From Clostridiales bacterium UBA1777 (GTDB lineage: Bacteria > Bacillota > Clostridia > Oscillospirales > Oscillospiraceae): a DNA stretch of 10,104 nt. The position numbers and the translations under genes were made by a program. A model generated the notes under the pieces. The model saw only the letters and a program-made list of their open reading frames with translations. It ran no database searches and had not been told where the DNA came from. Positions 1 through 5,246 of the stretch are shown piece by piece. Positions within the stretch are counted from its first letter, which is position 1; the number at the start of each line of letters is the position of its first letter. The stretch covers positions 574 to 10,677 of the forward strand of contig DCGN01000158.1 in assembly GCA_002315275.1 (NCBI GenBank), in the 5' to 3' direction.

Positions 1-1112
1 CCGGGATAATAGCCCGCGTGCGAGGCGGGGGAGAGCACGATATAATCGTATTCGATGCCCGCGTCCCTCGCGGCCTTTTCGTTTATGCCTGTTGTTGCAA
101 CGGTCATGTCGAAGAGCTTTATTACGGATGAGCCCTGCGACCCGCCGTATTCGGACGGAATGCCGCATATATTGTCAGCCGCGATGCGCCCCTGCTTGTT
201 TGCGGGGCCTGCGAGGGAGATGATTGCTTTTTTGCCGGTTACGAAGTGAGTCACCTCGACCGCGTCGCCTACGGCGTAGACATCCCTCGTGGAGGTCTCC
301 ATATGCCCGTTTACGGCTATGCAGCCCTTCGCTCCGAGAGATAGACCCGCGTCCTTAGCGAGGCCGCTGTCGGGAGAAACGCCTATCGCGAGAAGCACCA
401 TGTCGGCATTCAGCTTGCCGAAATCCTTTAAAACGGTGCTTATTCCGTCAGCCGTATCCTCAAAGCCCTCGACCGTGTGCCCGAGCATGAGAGTGATGCC
501 ATTGCTTCTGAGCTTCGCATGCACATACGCCGCCATATCGGCGTCAAGCGGAGCGAGAAGCTGCTTCGGCCGCTGAACTATTGTGACGGCAATGCCCGTT
601 TTCGCGAGGTTTTCCGCGACCTCAAGGCCGATGTAGCCGCCGCCCGCGAGAACTGCGGACTTGGGCTTCGCTTCCTCAACGAACCTGCGCAGCTTGAGAG
701 TGTCCTCAACCGTTCTCAGCGTAAAAATGCGTTTTGAGTCTATGCCGGGGAGGGCGGGTCTCGTAGGCTTCGCGCCGGGGGAGAGAATGAGCTTGTCGTA
801 GCTTTCGACGAACTCTCTGCCCGTATCAAGCTCGCGCACCGTGACGGTTTTATCAGCCGTGTTGACTGCGATGACCTCGTGGCGGACTCTTGCATCTATG
901 CGAAAGCGCGACCGAAAGCCCGCGGGATCCTGCAGGGTGAGGTCTTCCTTATCCGCAATAACACCGCCCACATAATACGGCAGACCGCAGTTTGCATATG
1001 AAATGTAGCTGCTTTTTTCAAAGATAGTTATTTCGGCTTTTTCGTCGAGCCTGCGGAGCCTTGCCGCGGCAGAAGCACCGCCCGCGACACCGCCTACGAT
1101 TATTACCTTCAT
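1..1112 (-). CDS. CoA-disulfide reductase / NADH oxidase-like FAD flavoprotein (3' end outside window)
   Basis: Pyridine nucleotide-disulfide oxidoreductase, seen for 370 codons from ATG at 1112 and running off the left edge. The N-terminus MKVIIVGGVAGGASAAARLR is an FAD-binding Rossmann motif. SYANCGLPYYVGG (about residues 39-50) carries Cys42, matching the single redox Cys of the CoA-disulfide reductase class. A second dinucleotide fold starts at AGGGYIGLEVAENL (about 160), for NAD(P)H. AIGVSPDSGLA and YAVGDAVEV are the usual later FAD-contact motifs. Family members reduce CoA disulfide, CoA persulfide or polysulfide with NAD(P)H; some reduce O2. The start overlaps the rhodanese stop (ATGA) behind a GAGGTGG ribosome binding site, so the two are translationally coupled. 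Family proteins often continue into C-terminal rhodanese, TusA or DsrE domains, which cannot be seen here. The class is secure; the substrate is inferred. Confidence 0.9.
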   Translation of the reverse strand, partial: MKVIIVGGVAGGASAAARLRRLDEKAEITIFEKSSYISYANCGLPYYVGGVIADKEDLTLQDPAGFRSRFRIDARVRHEVIAVNTADKTVTVRELDTGREFVESYDKLILSPGAKPTRPALPGIDSKRIFTLRTVEDTLKLRRFVEEAKPKSAVLAGGGYIGLEVAENLAKTGIAVTIVQRPKQLLAPLDADMAAYVHAKLRSNGITLMLGHTVEGFEDTADGISTVLKDFGKLNADMVLLAIGVSPDSGLAKDAGLSLGAKGCIAVNGHMETSTRDVYAVGDAVEVTHFVTGKKAIISLAGPANKQGRIAADNICGIPSEYGGSQGSSVIKLFDMTVATTGINEKAARDAGIEYDYIVLSPASHAGYYP

Positions 1113-1429
1113 CTTTCCACCTCGCCTCCGTAGCTTCCTATTCCGCCGATATTCGTCACGTTAGAATAACCCTCGGACTGCAGATATGAAACGGCGCGGC
1201 CGCTTCTTGCGCCCGAGAGGCAGTATACGAAAAGCGGTGCGGAGAGGTCGGAAACGTATTCACCGATGCTCTCTATCTCGGAAAGAGGGATGTTTATGCT
1301 GCCGGGGACGTGGCCCTGCGCATACTCCTCCGCGGTCCTAACGTCGATGAGCGCGGCGTTTTCCGTCGATCTGAATTTTTCCACGCCGGAGTTTATGTCC
1401 GGCGTTCTGAAAGCGTCAAAAAGTCCCAT
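1109..1429 (-). CDS. single-domain rhodanese-like sulfurtransferase
   Basis: A 106-residue protein that is one rhodanese domain. The conserved LIDVRTAEEYAQGHVPGSIN (about 28-47) and the active-site loop VYCLSGARS with Cys70 are present, so the catalytic persulfide Cys is intact. The C-terminal GGIGSYGG matches the usual end of the fold. There is no signal peptide, so it should be cytosolic. Start ATG at 1429 follows an AGGTG site with four-base spacing. The stop overlaps the start of the flavoprotein by four bases. It probably passes sulfane sulfur to or from a thiol carrier that the CoA-disulfide reductase-like partner reduces. The pairing is seen; the sulfur relay is inferred. Confidence 0.93.
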   Translation of the reverse strand: MGLFDAFRTPDINSGVEKFRSTENAALIDVRTAEEYAQGHVPGSINIPLSEIESIGEYVSDLSAPLFVYCLSGARSGRAVSYLQSEGYSNVTNIGGIGSYGGEVER

Positions 1430-1461
1430 GGTGCACCTCGTGTTGTTTGTTTTGTGCTGTT

Positions 1462-1470
1462 ATAATATCA
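1462..1470 (-). promoter_or_regulatory. extended -10 promoter of the rhodanese-flavoprotein unit
   Basis: Read on the minus strand, TGATATTAT is an extended -10 (TG-A-TATTAT). No good -35 lies 17 bases upstream, which fits an activator-dependent or extended -10 promoter. It places the transcription start near 1455, giving a leader of about 26 bases to the ATG at 1429. Confidence 0.55.
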
Positions 1471-1483
1471 TCCGCAGGCGGAT
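1470..1483. promoter_or_regulatory. candidate operator, perfect palindrome ATCCGC-AG-GCGGAT
   Basis: Six-base arms with a two-base centre form a perfect inverted repeat. It overlaps the TG of the extended -10, so a protein bound here should block RNA polymerase. The binding protein is unknown. It does not resemble a Crp or Fnr box. Confidence 0.4.
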
Positions 1484-1487
1484 AAAA

Positions 1488-1504
1488 ATGTGACTGAGTC
1501 GCAT
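1488..1504. promoter_or_regulatory. candidate Crp/Fnr-family activator site (ATGTGAC-TGA-GTCGCAT)
   Basis: Seven-base arms with one mismatch around a three-base centre at 1496. Counted from the predicted transcription start near 1455 this is about -41, the position used by class II Crp/Fnr activators. The arms contain TGTGA, the Crp-like half-site, but spacing between the half-sites is five rather than six. The Crp/Fnr-type gene ends immediately upstream, so it is the natural candidate ligand. Assignment is inference. Confidence 0.4.
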
Positions 1505-1541
1505 AAAAAGAGCCTCCGTCGAAATTTTTTTCAACGGAGGC
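1505..1541 (-). terminator. rho-independent terminator of the Crp/Fnr-family gene
   Basis: GCCTCCGT (1512-1519) pairs with ACGGAGGC (1534-1541). An inner GAAA/TTTC pairing follows after one mismatch, and on the minus strand a CTTTTT run comes next. It begins 17 bases after the stop codon at 1558. There is no T-run on the plus-strand side, so it acts for the minus strand only. Confidence 0.85.
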
Positions 1542-1557
1542 AGAAAAATAAAAAATA

Positions 1558-2217
1558 TTACATTTCGCGGAGGGCAGCTATATCCGTAAGCCTGATGACA
1601 CCCCTTCTGGCTTCAACGAGACCGTCCTCGGAAAAGCGCTTTACCATGCGCGCAACGACCTCGCGCGCGGAATTGACCTTCTGCGCTATCTGCTCATGCG
1701 TCATGCGGATCTCGGCAGACCCGGTGCGGTCATATTCGCGGACAAAGAACGCGGCGAGGCGGCGGTCAAACCCCTTGAAGAGTATCTCCTGAAGTGTCCA
1801 CATAACGGAGGAAAAGCGCTCGGATATAAGCTCATACATAAAGCAGCGCACATAAATGTTGCGCTCTGTGAGTTGACTGAAAACACCCGTGTTTATAACG
1901 AGAATATCCGTGTCTTCCTCAGCCGTCATCTGCGTTTCGAAGGTGAGCTGGCTTATAACGCAGGAAGCGGACATAACGCAGGTGTCACCGCTGTGGAGAC
2001 GGTAAAGTGTTATCTCGCGGCCCTCCTCGGAAAGCATGTATACACGAAGAGAGCCGGACTTTATGTAAACCAAACCGAGACACCCTCCGCCGCAGCCCAT
2101 TATCTCGCCCGCTTCAAAATGCCGGACGGACGCGGCCGTACTGACGGTGTTTTTCTCGTAGGGGGAGAGCTTATCCCAAAACGGAAGCTTAATAAGATCG
2201 GTTTCTTTATCACTCAC
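1558..2217 (-). CDS. Crp/Fnr-family transcriptional regulator
   Basis: A 219-residue regulator of normal length for the family. Residues about 10-120 form the cyclic-nucleotide-binding-like beta roll (YIKSGSLRVYMLSEEGREIT), followed by the dimer helix. The C-terminal winged helix includes MTHEQIAQKVNSAREVVARM (172-191) as helix-turn-helix and a GLVEARRGVIRLTD wing. The cyclic-nucleotide phosphate-binding motif is not evident. Five cysteines (42, 46, 80, 86, 125) are present, two pairs of them close together, so redox or sulfide sensing is conceivable. The N-terminal four-Cys pattern of true FNR is absent. Start is GTG at 2217, behind GAGGTG, with no better ATG nearby. It lies just upstream of the rhodanese-flavoprotein unit and probably controls it. 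Family is certain; effector is unknown. Confidence 0.95.
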   Translation of the reverse strand: MSDKETDLIKLPFWDKLSPYEKNTVSTAASVRHFEAGEIMGCGGGCLGLVYIKSGSLRVYMLSEEGREITLYRLHSGDTCVMSASCVISQLTFETQMTAEEDTDILVINTGVFSQLTERNIYVRCFMYELISERFSSVMWTLQEILFKGFDRRLAAFFVREYDRTGSAEIRMTHEQIAQKVNSAREVVARMVKRFSEDGLVEARRGVIRLTDIAALREM

Positions 2218-2237
2218 GGCGCTATCACCTCTTTTTT

Positions 2238-2246
2238 ATTATATCA
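2238..2246 (-). promoter_or_regulatory. extended -10 promoter of the Crp/Fnr-family gene
   Basis: Minus-strand TGATATAAT is a consensus -10 with the TG extension. The best spaced -35 (CTGTAA, 17-base spacer) is weak. The predicted start lies about 14 bases upstream of the GTG codon. Confidence 0.6.
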
Positions 2247-2304
2247 CATTTTCGCATATGTTACAGCAATTTTCGAAAAAATAAGTGCAATAGTGAGCTT
2301 TGTG

Positions 2305-2313
2305 TGATATACT
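2305..2313 (+). promoter_or_regulatory. extended -10 promoter of the HAD hydrolase gene
   Basis: TGATATACT is an extended -10 with a weak -35 (GTGCAA at 2285-2290). It lies within what would be coding sequence if translation began at the GTG at 2304, which supports the later ATG at 2352 as the true start. Confidence 0.5.
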
Positions 2314-2351
2314 ACTCGACAAATTACAGTACATTCGGAAAAGAGCTCGAT

Positions 2352-3185
2352 ATGAAATATAAACTGTTTGCGTTTGACCTGGACGGCACGTTCCTGAGAA
2401 ACGATAAGTCAATCCCAAAAGAGAATATTGAAGCGCTCTTTAGGCTTAACGAGGCGGGGTGCGAGATAGTGCCGGCCTCGGGCAGAATATTCGGCGGCCT
2501 TCCGAAGAAGCTGAGGGAGCTGCCGTTTTTGCGCTGGTGCATTATGGCGAACGGCGCCGCGATATATGATGCCCTTGAGGAAAGCGTGATCTGCCGGGAG
2601 GAGATAGCGCCGGAGTACGCGATTAAGGTGTTTGACTATCTCGATACCCTGCCGTGCATATATGATTGCTATATCGACAACAGAGGATATATCACGCGCA
2701 GTATGTTTGATAGAGCACCCGAGTTTATACCCGATCCCGGAATAATGTACCTTATGCGTACACTGAGGAAACCGGTGGATGACGCGAAGGCATACATCCG
2801 TGAAAACGGTCAGCCGCTTCAAAAGCTTCAGGCGTACTTCAATATACCTGCGGAGAGGGAGCGGGCGTTGAGGGAGCTTAATGTGCTTTTCCCGGAGCTT
2901 TCCGTTTCCACGTCGATCATTTTCAACGTTGAGATGACATCTGTTAACGGCACAAAGGGGATGGCCCTGAAGCGGCTGGCCGGTATTCTGAACATTCCTA
3001 TGAATGCCACGGCTGCGATAGGGGACGGAGCGAACGATCTGAGCATGATAGCATCAGCGGGACTCGGCATTGCGATGACGAACGGAGCGCCCGAGGTCAA
3101 AGCCCTGGCAAAGCATATTACAGCATCAAATGAGGACATGGGATTTGCAGAGGCAGTAGATCTGATGCTGCGAAATGAGATATAA
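2352..3185 (+). CDS. Cof-type HAD-IIB family phosphatase
   Basis: A 277-residue cytosolic HAD hydrolase of the Cof/YidA class, likely a sugar-phosphate or flavin-phosphate phosphatase. Motif I is FDLDGTFL with nucleophile Asp9 and acid Asp11. Motif II is PASGR with Ser43. Motif III is the Lys of NGTKGMAL (about 202). Motif IV is GDGANDLSMI with Asp225 and Asp229, which hold Mg2+. The region between II and III is the type IIB cap. I chose ATG 2352 over an in-frame GTG at 2304: the upstream stretch holds the promoter, and MKYKLFAFDLDGT is the usual start of the family. The gene is single, ends in a strong terminator, and converges on rplL. Substrate cannot be told from sequence. Confidence 0.95.
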   Translation: MKYKLFAFDLDGTFLRNDKSIPKENIEALFRLNEAGCEIVPASGRIFGGLPKKLRELPFLRWCIMANGAAIYDALEESVICREEIAPEYAIKVFDYLDTLPCIYDCYIDNRGYITRSMFDRAPEFIPDPGIMYLMRTLRKPVDDAKAYIRENGQPLQKLQAYFNIPAERERALRELNVLFPELSVSTSIIFNVEMTSVNGTKGMALKRLAGILNIPMNATAAIGDGANDLSMIASAGLGIAMTNGAPEVKALAKHITASNEDMGFAEAVDLMLRNEI

Positions 3186-3192
3186 GAAACAA

Positions 3193-3224
3193 AAAAACAG
3201 AGCGGAATTTTCCGCTCTGTTTTT
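3193..3224. terminator. bidirectional terminator between the HAD gene and rplL
   Basis: AAAAACAGAGCGGAA (3193-3207) pairs with TTCCGCTCTGTTTTT (3210-3224), giving a GC-rich hairpin flanked by A-run and T-run. It therefore stops transcription from either side. It starts just after the HAD stop and ends 17 bases from the rplL stop. Confidence 0.93.
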
Positions 3225-3240
3225 GATAAGTAACGTAAAA

Positions 3241-3609
3241 TTACTTGAGTTCGACGGTAGCGCCTGCTGCCTCGAGCTTTGCCTTGATGGACTCTGCCTC
3301 TTCCTTGGAAACAGCTTCCTTGATCTTGGCGGGAACGCCTTCGACCATTGCCTTTGCCTCTGCAAGGCCAAGACCGGTGATGCCGCGGACTTCCTTGATA
3401 ACGGGAAGCTTGGAAGCGCCAAAGCTGGTCATAACGACGTCAAACTCGGTCTTCTCTTCGACGACCTCAGCGACTGCTGCGGGGCCTGCTGCTGCTGCGA
3501 CTGCGGAAACGCCGAACGTCTCGCAGATACCATCAATAAGATCCTTCAGTTCGAGAACGGACAGAGCCTTGATCTCTTCAAGAATAGCGACACTCTTTTC
3601 GCTTGCCAT
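3241..3609 (-). CDS. rplL: 50S ribosomal protein L7/L12
   Basis: A 122-residue stalk protein of the large ribosomal subunit. As dimers on L10 it recruits and activates translational GTPases. The N-terminal dimerisation part covers about 1-33, the Ala-rich hinge (AAAAGPAAVAE) about 38-48. The C-terminal factor-binding domain carries the signature KEVRGITGLGLAEAKAMVE and ends AGATVELK. Length is normal. ATG at 3609 has GGAGG ten bases upstream. It follows rplJ by 38 bases in the same transcript, and the bidirectional terminator comes after it. rpoB does not follow, which is unusual. Confidence 0.99.
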   Translation of the reverse strand: MASEKSVAILEEIKALSVLELKDLIDGICETFGVSAVAAAAGPAAVAEVVEEKTEFDVVMTSFGASKLPVIKEVRGITGLGLAEAKAMVEGVPAKIKEAVSKEEAESIKAKLEAAGATVELK

Positions 3610-3647
3610 AATAATTTATCCTCCAAATTAAATATTCTGCAGAGAAA

Positions 3648-4181
3648 TTACTCTGCTGCCTCTGCGGGAGCTGCCTCGAGGGAGCCGCCCTTCTGTGCCA
3701 GGACCTCGCCAAGGCTGACTGCGAGACCTGCAATGATTGCGTTGAGGGAGCCTGCGAGCTTTGCATAAAGATCGTTCTTGCTGGTGAGTTCGGAGAGGGA
3801 TGCTATCTCTGCATCGCTCAGGATCTTGCCCTCAAGGTAAGCGGCCTTAATGTTGAAGCGATCGTTGAGCTTCTTGCTGTAATCATTGATGATGCGGAAA
3901 GGAGCAATGGGGTCATTTGCTGCGGTGGCCAGAGAAGTGGTACCCTCGAGAACGTGGTCGAGACCTTCCATTCCGAGCTTGTCCAGAGCCTTCTTGGTCA
4001 GGGTGTTCTTGACGACGGTGTACTCGACGCCTTCCTTGCGCATTTCGGTACGGAGAGCAGTGTCTTCCTCGACTGTAATTCCCTTATAGTCGACCAGGAT
4101 ACCGCACTGAGAACCCTTGATACGCTCGGCAAGTGCTTCCACTATCGCCTGCTTTTCGCTGAGAACTTTTGCGTTAGGCAT
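3648..4181 (-). CDS. rplJ: 50S ribosomal protein L10
   Basis: A 177-residue protein that anchors the L7/L12 dimers to 23S rRNA; free L10-L7/L12 complex represses its own mRNA. Typical features are the N-terminal VLSEKQAIVEALAERIK, the GILVDYKGITVEE segment, and VKNTLTKKAL. The C-terminal helix binds L7/L12, and the tail is Ala/Glu-rich (EAAPAEAAE). The frame stays open upstream to 4433, but ATG at 4181 is the start: it has a perfect GGAGGTGA nine bases before it, it matches family N-termini, and the upstream part is the leader RNA. rplL follows after 38 bases. rplK and rplA are not upstream. Confidence 0.98.
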   Translation of the reverse strand: MPNAKVLSEKQAIVEALAERIKGSQCGILVDYKGITVEEDTALRTEMRKEGVEYTVVKNTLTKKALDKLGMEGLDHVLEGTTSLATAANDPIAPFRIINDYSKKLNDRFNIKAAYLEGKILSDAEIASLSELTSKNDLYAKLAGSLNAIIAGLAVSLGEVLAQKGGSLEAAPAEAAE

Positions 4182-4216
4182 TGTGTGTTTCACCTCCGTG
4201 ACGATGATGGCGCACA

Positions 4217-4250
4217 TAAAGAAATCCCCTGCATCCTTTGGACACAGAGG
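4217..4250 (-). terminator. probable attenuator hairpin at the end of the L10 leader
   Basis: CCTCTGTGTCC (4250-4240) and GGATGCAGGGG (4236-4226) form eleven unbroken pairs, some of them G-U, around an AAA loop. ATTTCTTT follows. It looks like an intrinsic terminator with an interrupted U-run, 45 bases before the rplJ start, so part of the control may be premature termination. Confidence 0.5.
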
Positions 4251-4329
4251 CACAAAAACAATCAAGTGAAATTGTTGATGTCCTCGGCAGGACTTACGGC
4301 ACAATTGCCACCTGCTGTCTTCGGCGCGC
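4217..4329 (-). promoter_or_regulatory. L10 leader RNA (autoregulatory binding site for L10-L7/L12)
   Basis: The rplJ 5' leader has the features of the Bacillota L10 leader motif, from memory of that RNA family. AGACAGCAGGTGGC (4320-4307) comes first; its GCAGG (4315-4311) pairs with CCTGC (4291-4287) of GTCCTGCCGAGG. Between them is a GGCA-ATTG-TGCC hairpin. Next is an AACAAT/ATTGTT hairpin (4276-4257), then the CCTCTGTGTCC stem. Binding of the L10-L7/L12 complex to this RNA would shut down rplJ-rplL when ribosomal protein is in excess. Confidence 0.85.
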
Positions 4330-4335
4330 TCAGAT

Positions 4336-4364
4336 AATATACTATATTCAAAACTGAATGTCAA
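4336..4364 (-). promoter_or_regulatory. strong sigma-A promoter of rplJ-rplL
   Basis: TTGACA (4364-4359), a 17-base spacer and TATATT (4341-4336) on the minus strand. The predicted start is near 4329, so the leader is about 148 bases. The promoter lies downstream of the creatininase-gene terminator, so rplJ-rplL is an independent unit. Confidence 0.88.
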
Positions 4365-4385
4365 TAGCTTTTTTGCAGATTTTTT

Positions 4386-4429
4386 CGAAAAAACGGCAGA
4401 CTCACATAAAATATGCGGGCCTGCCGTTT
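4386..4429 (-). terminator. terminator of the M42-amidase-transporter-creatininase operon
   Basis: AAACGGCAG (4391-4399) pairs with CTGCCGTTT (4421-4429), and an inner CGCATA/TATGTG helix forms the top. On the minus strand a run of six T follows. It starts about ten bases after the creatininase-family stop codon. Confidence 0.85.
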
Positions 4430-4439
4430 CCAATGCTGT

Positions 4440-5231
4440 TTATTTCTTTTCCGGCATTTTTACGCGGGCAAAAACGGGGATGAAGTCGGCAATATAATCC
4501 GCCATACCCTCGACCATCTCCGTGCCCCATTTCGCGTTTGCTCTCGAGGGAGCGTCGGGCATACCGTAGGCAAACCAGCCGTTGTCGGTGATGTCCCCGA
4601 TGGGTCTCGGAATGGTGATGAGGCCTCCCTTGAAGTTAACGCTGTTCCAGTTGTGGGAGGAGGGAAGCTCGTCGCCGAGGTCGTTGCGCGGATTTTCGCC
4701 CTCGTTGATGTACTCCATCTTGACGAGAGATTCGTCAACCGCCATAACGCCCGCTGTCTCCTCGCCGCCGCCGTGGCCGCCCTTCCACGCGGGATTGATC
4801 TGTCCCGCGATGAGCCACCAGTCGACCCTTGCGAGCCTGCCGCCGCGGCTGTAGATGTAGTGGGCGGTGCCCTCGATGGGCTTGCTGTTGCCGCCGTGAC
4901 CGTTCACGATGATGAAGTGGCGGAAGCCGTAGTCAAAGAGCTGGCCGCATATTTTGTTCAGCATCTGCGTGAGAAGCTCGGGGCCTACGGAAACCGTGCC
5001 TGCAAAGCCGAGAAGATCCTCTGTGCAGCCGTAGGGAAGTGTCGGCGCGATGACAACGTCCTTGCCGACCTTTTCGTTGACGAGCTCGATTATCTTGTGA
5101 GGGATAAAGGTGTCCGTGCCGAGGGGCATATGCTTGCCGTGATTCTCGGTGCTGCCGGTGACGATGATAACGGTGTCCTTCGTCTTGAGGTATTCCTCTA
5201 CCTCAAGGTAATTCATTCTGTCTAAAAACAT
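4440..5231 (-). CDS. creatininase-family amidohydrolase
   Basis: A 263-residue metal-dependent amidohydrolase of the creatininase/MftE superfamily, whose members open cyclic amides or cleave amide bonds. Metal-site motifs are GSTENHGKHMPLGTDT with Glu29, His31 and Asp40, then VNGHGGN with His112, then HGGGEET with Glu158. The true creatininase has HYE where this has HGG, so creatinine itself is unlikely. Length is normal and there is no signal peptide. ATG at 5231 has GGAGG five bases upstream, 15 bases after the transporter stop. It is the last gene of the operon and is followed by a terminator. It most likely works on the product of the neighbouring amidase or peptidase, or on an imported cyclic amide. 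Family is secure; substrate is unknown. Confidence 0.92.
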   Translation of the reverse strand: MFLDRMNYLEVEEYLKTKDTVIIVTGSTENHGKHMPLGTDTFIPHKIIELVNEKVGKDVVIAPTLPYGCTEDLLGFAGTVSVGPELLTQMLNKICGQLFDYGFRHFIIVNGHGGNSKPIEGTAHYIYSRGGRLARVDWWLIAGQINPAWKGGHGGGEETAGVMAVDESLVKMEYINEGENPRNDLGDELPSSHNWNSVNFKGGLITIPRPIGDITDNGWFAYGMPDAPSRANAKWGTEMVEGMADYIADFIPVFARVKMPEKK

Positions 5232-5246
5232 AACAGCCTCCGAAGT

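Noticed and set aside
55..737. Three small plus-strand open frames
   Set aside because: All lie antisense to the flavoprotein, whose FAD and NAD motifs read continuously on the minus strand.
1696..2307. 203-codon plus-strand open frame
   Set aside because: It is antisense to the Crp/Fnr regulator, which has a full beta roll and helix-turn-helix.
2304..2351. GTG start 16 codons upstream for the HAD hydrolase
   Set aside because: It overlaps the extended -10 promoter, and the family begins at the later MKYKLFAFDLDGT.
4182..4433. In-frame N-terminal extension of L10 by 84 residues
   Set aside because: The stretch holds the rplJ promoter, the L10 leader RNA and an operon terminator. The normal L10 start has a perfect ribosome binding site.
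4413..5225. 270-codon plus-strand open frame
   Set aside because: It is an antisense shadow of the creatininase-family gene. The Asp/Val/Ala/Gly-rich composition comes from reversed codons.
4440..5231. True creatininase (creatinine to creatine)
   Set aside because: The second metal-ligand motif HYE of creatininase is HGG here, and no creatinase or sarcosine gene is nearby. Only the family is supported.
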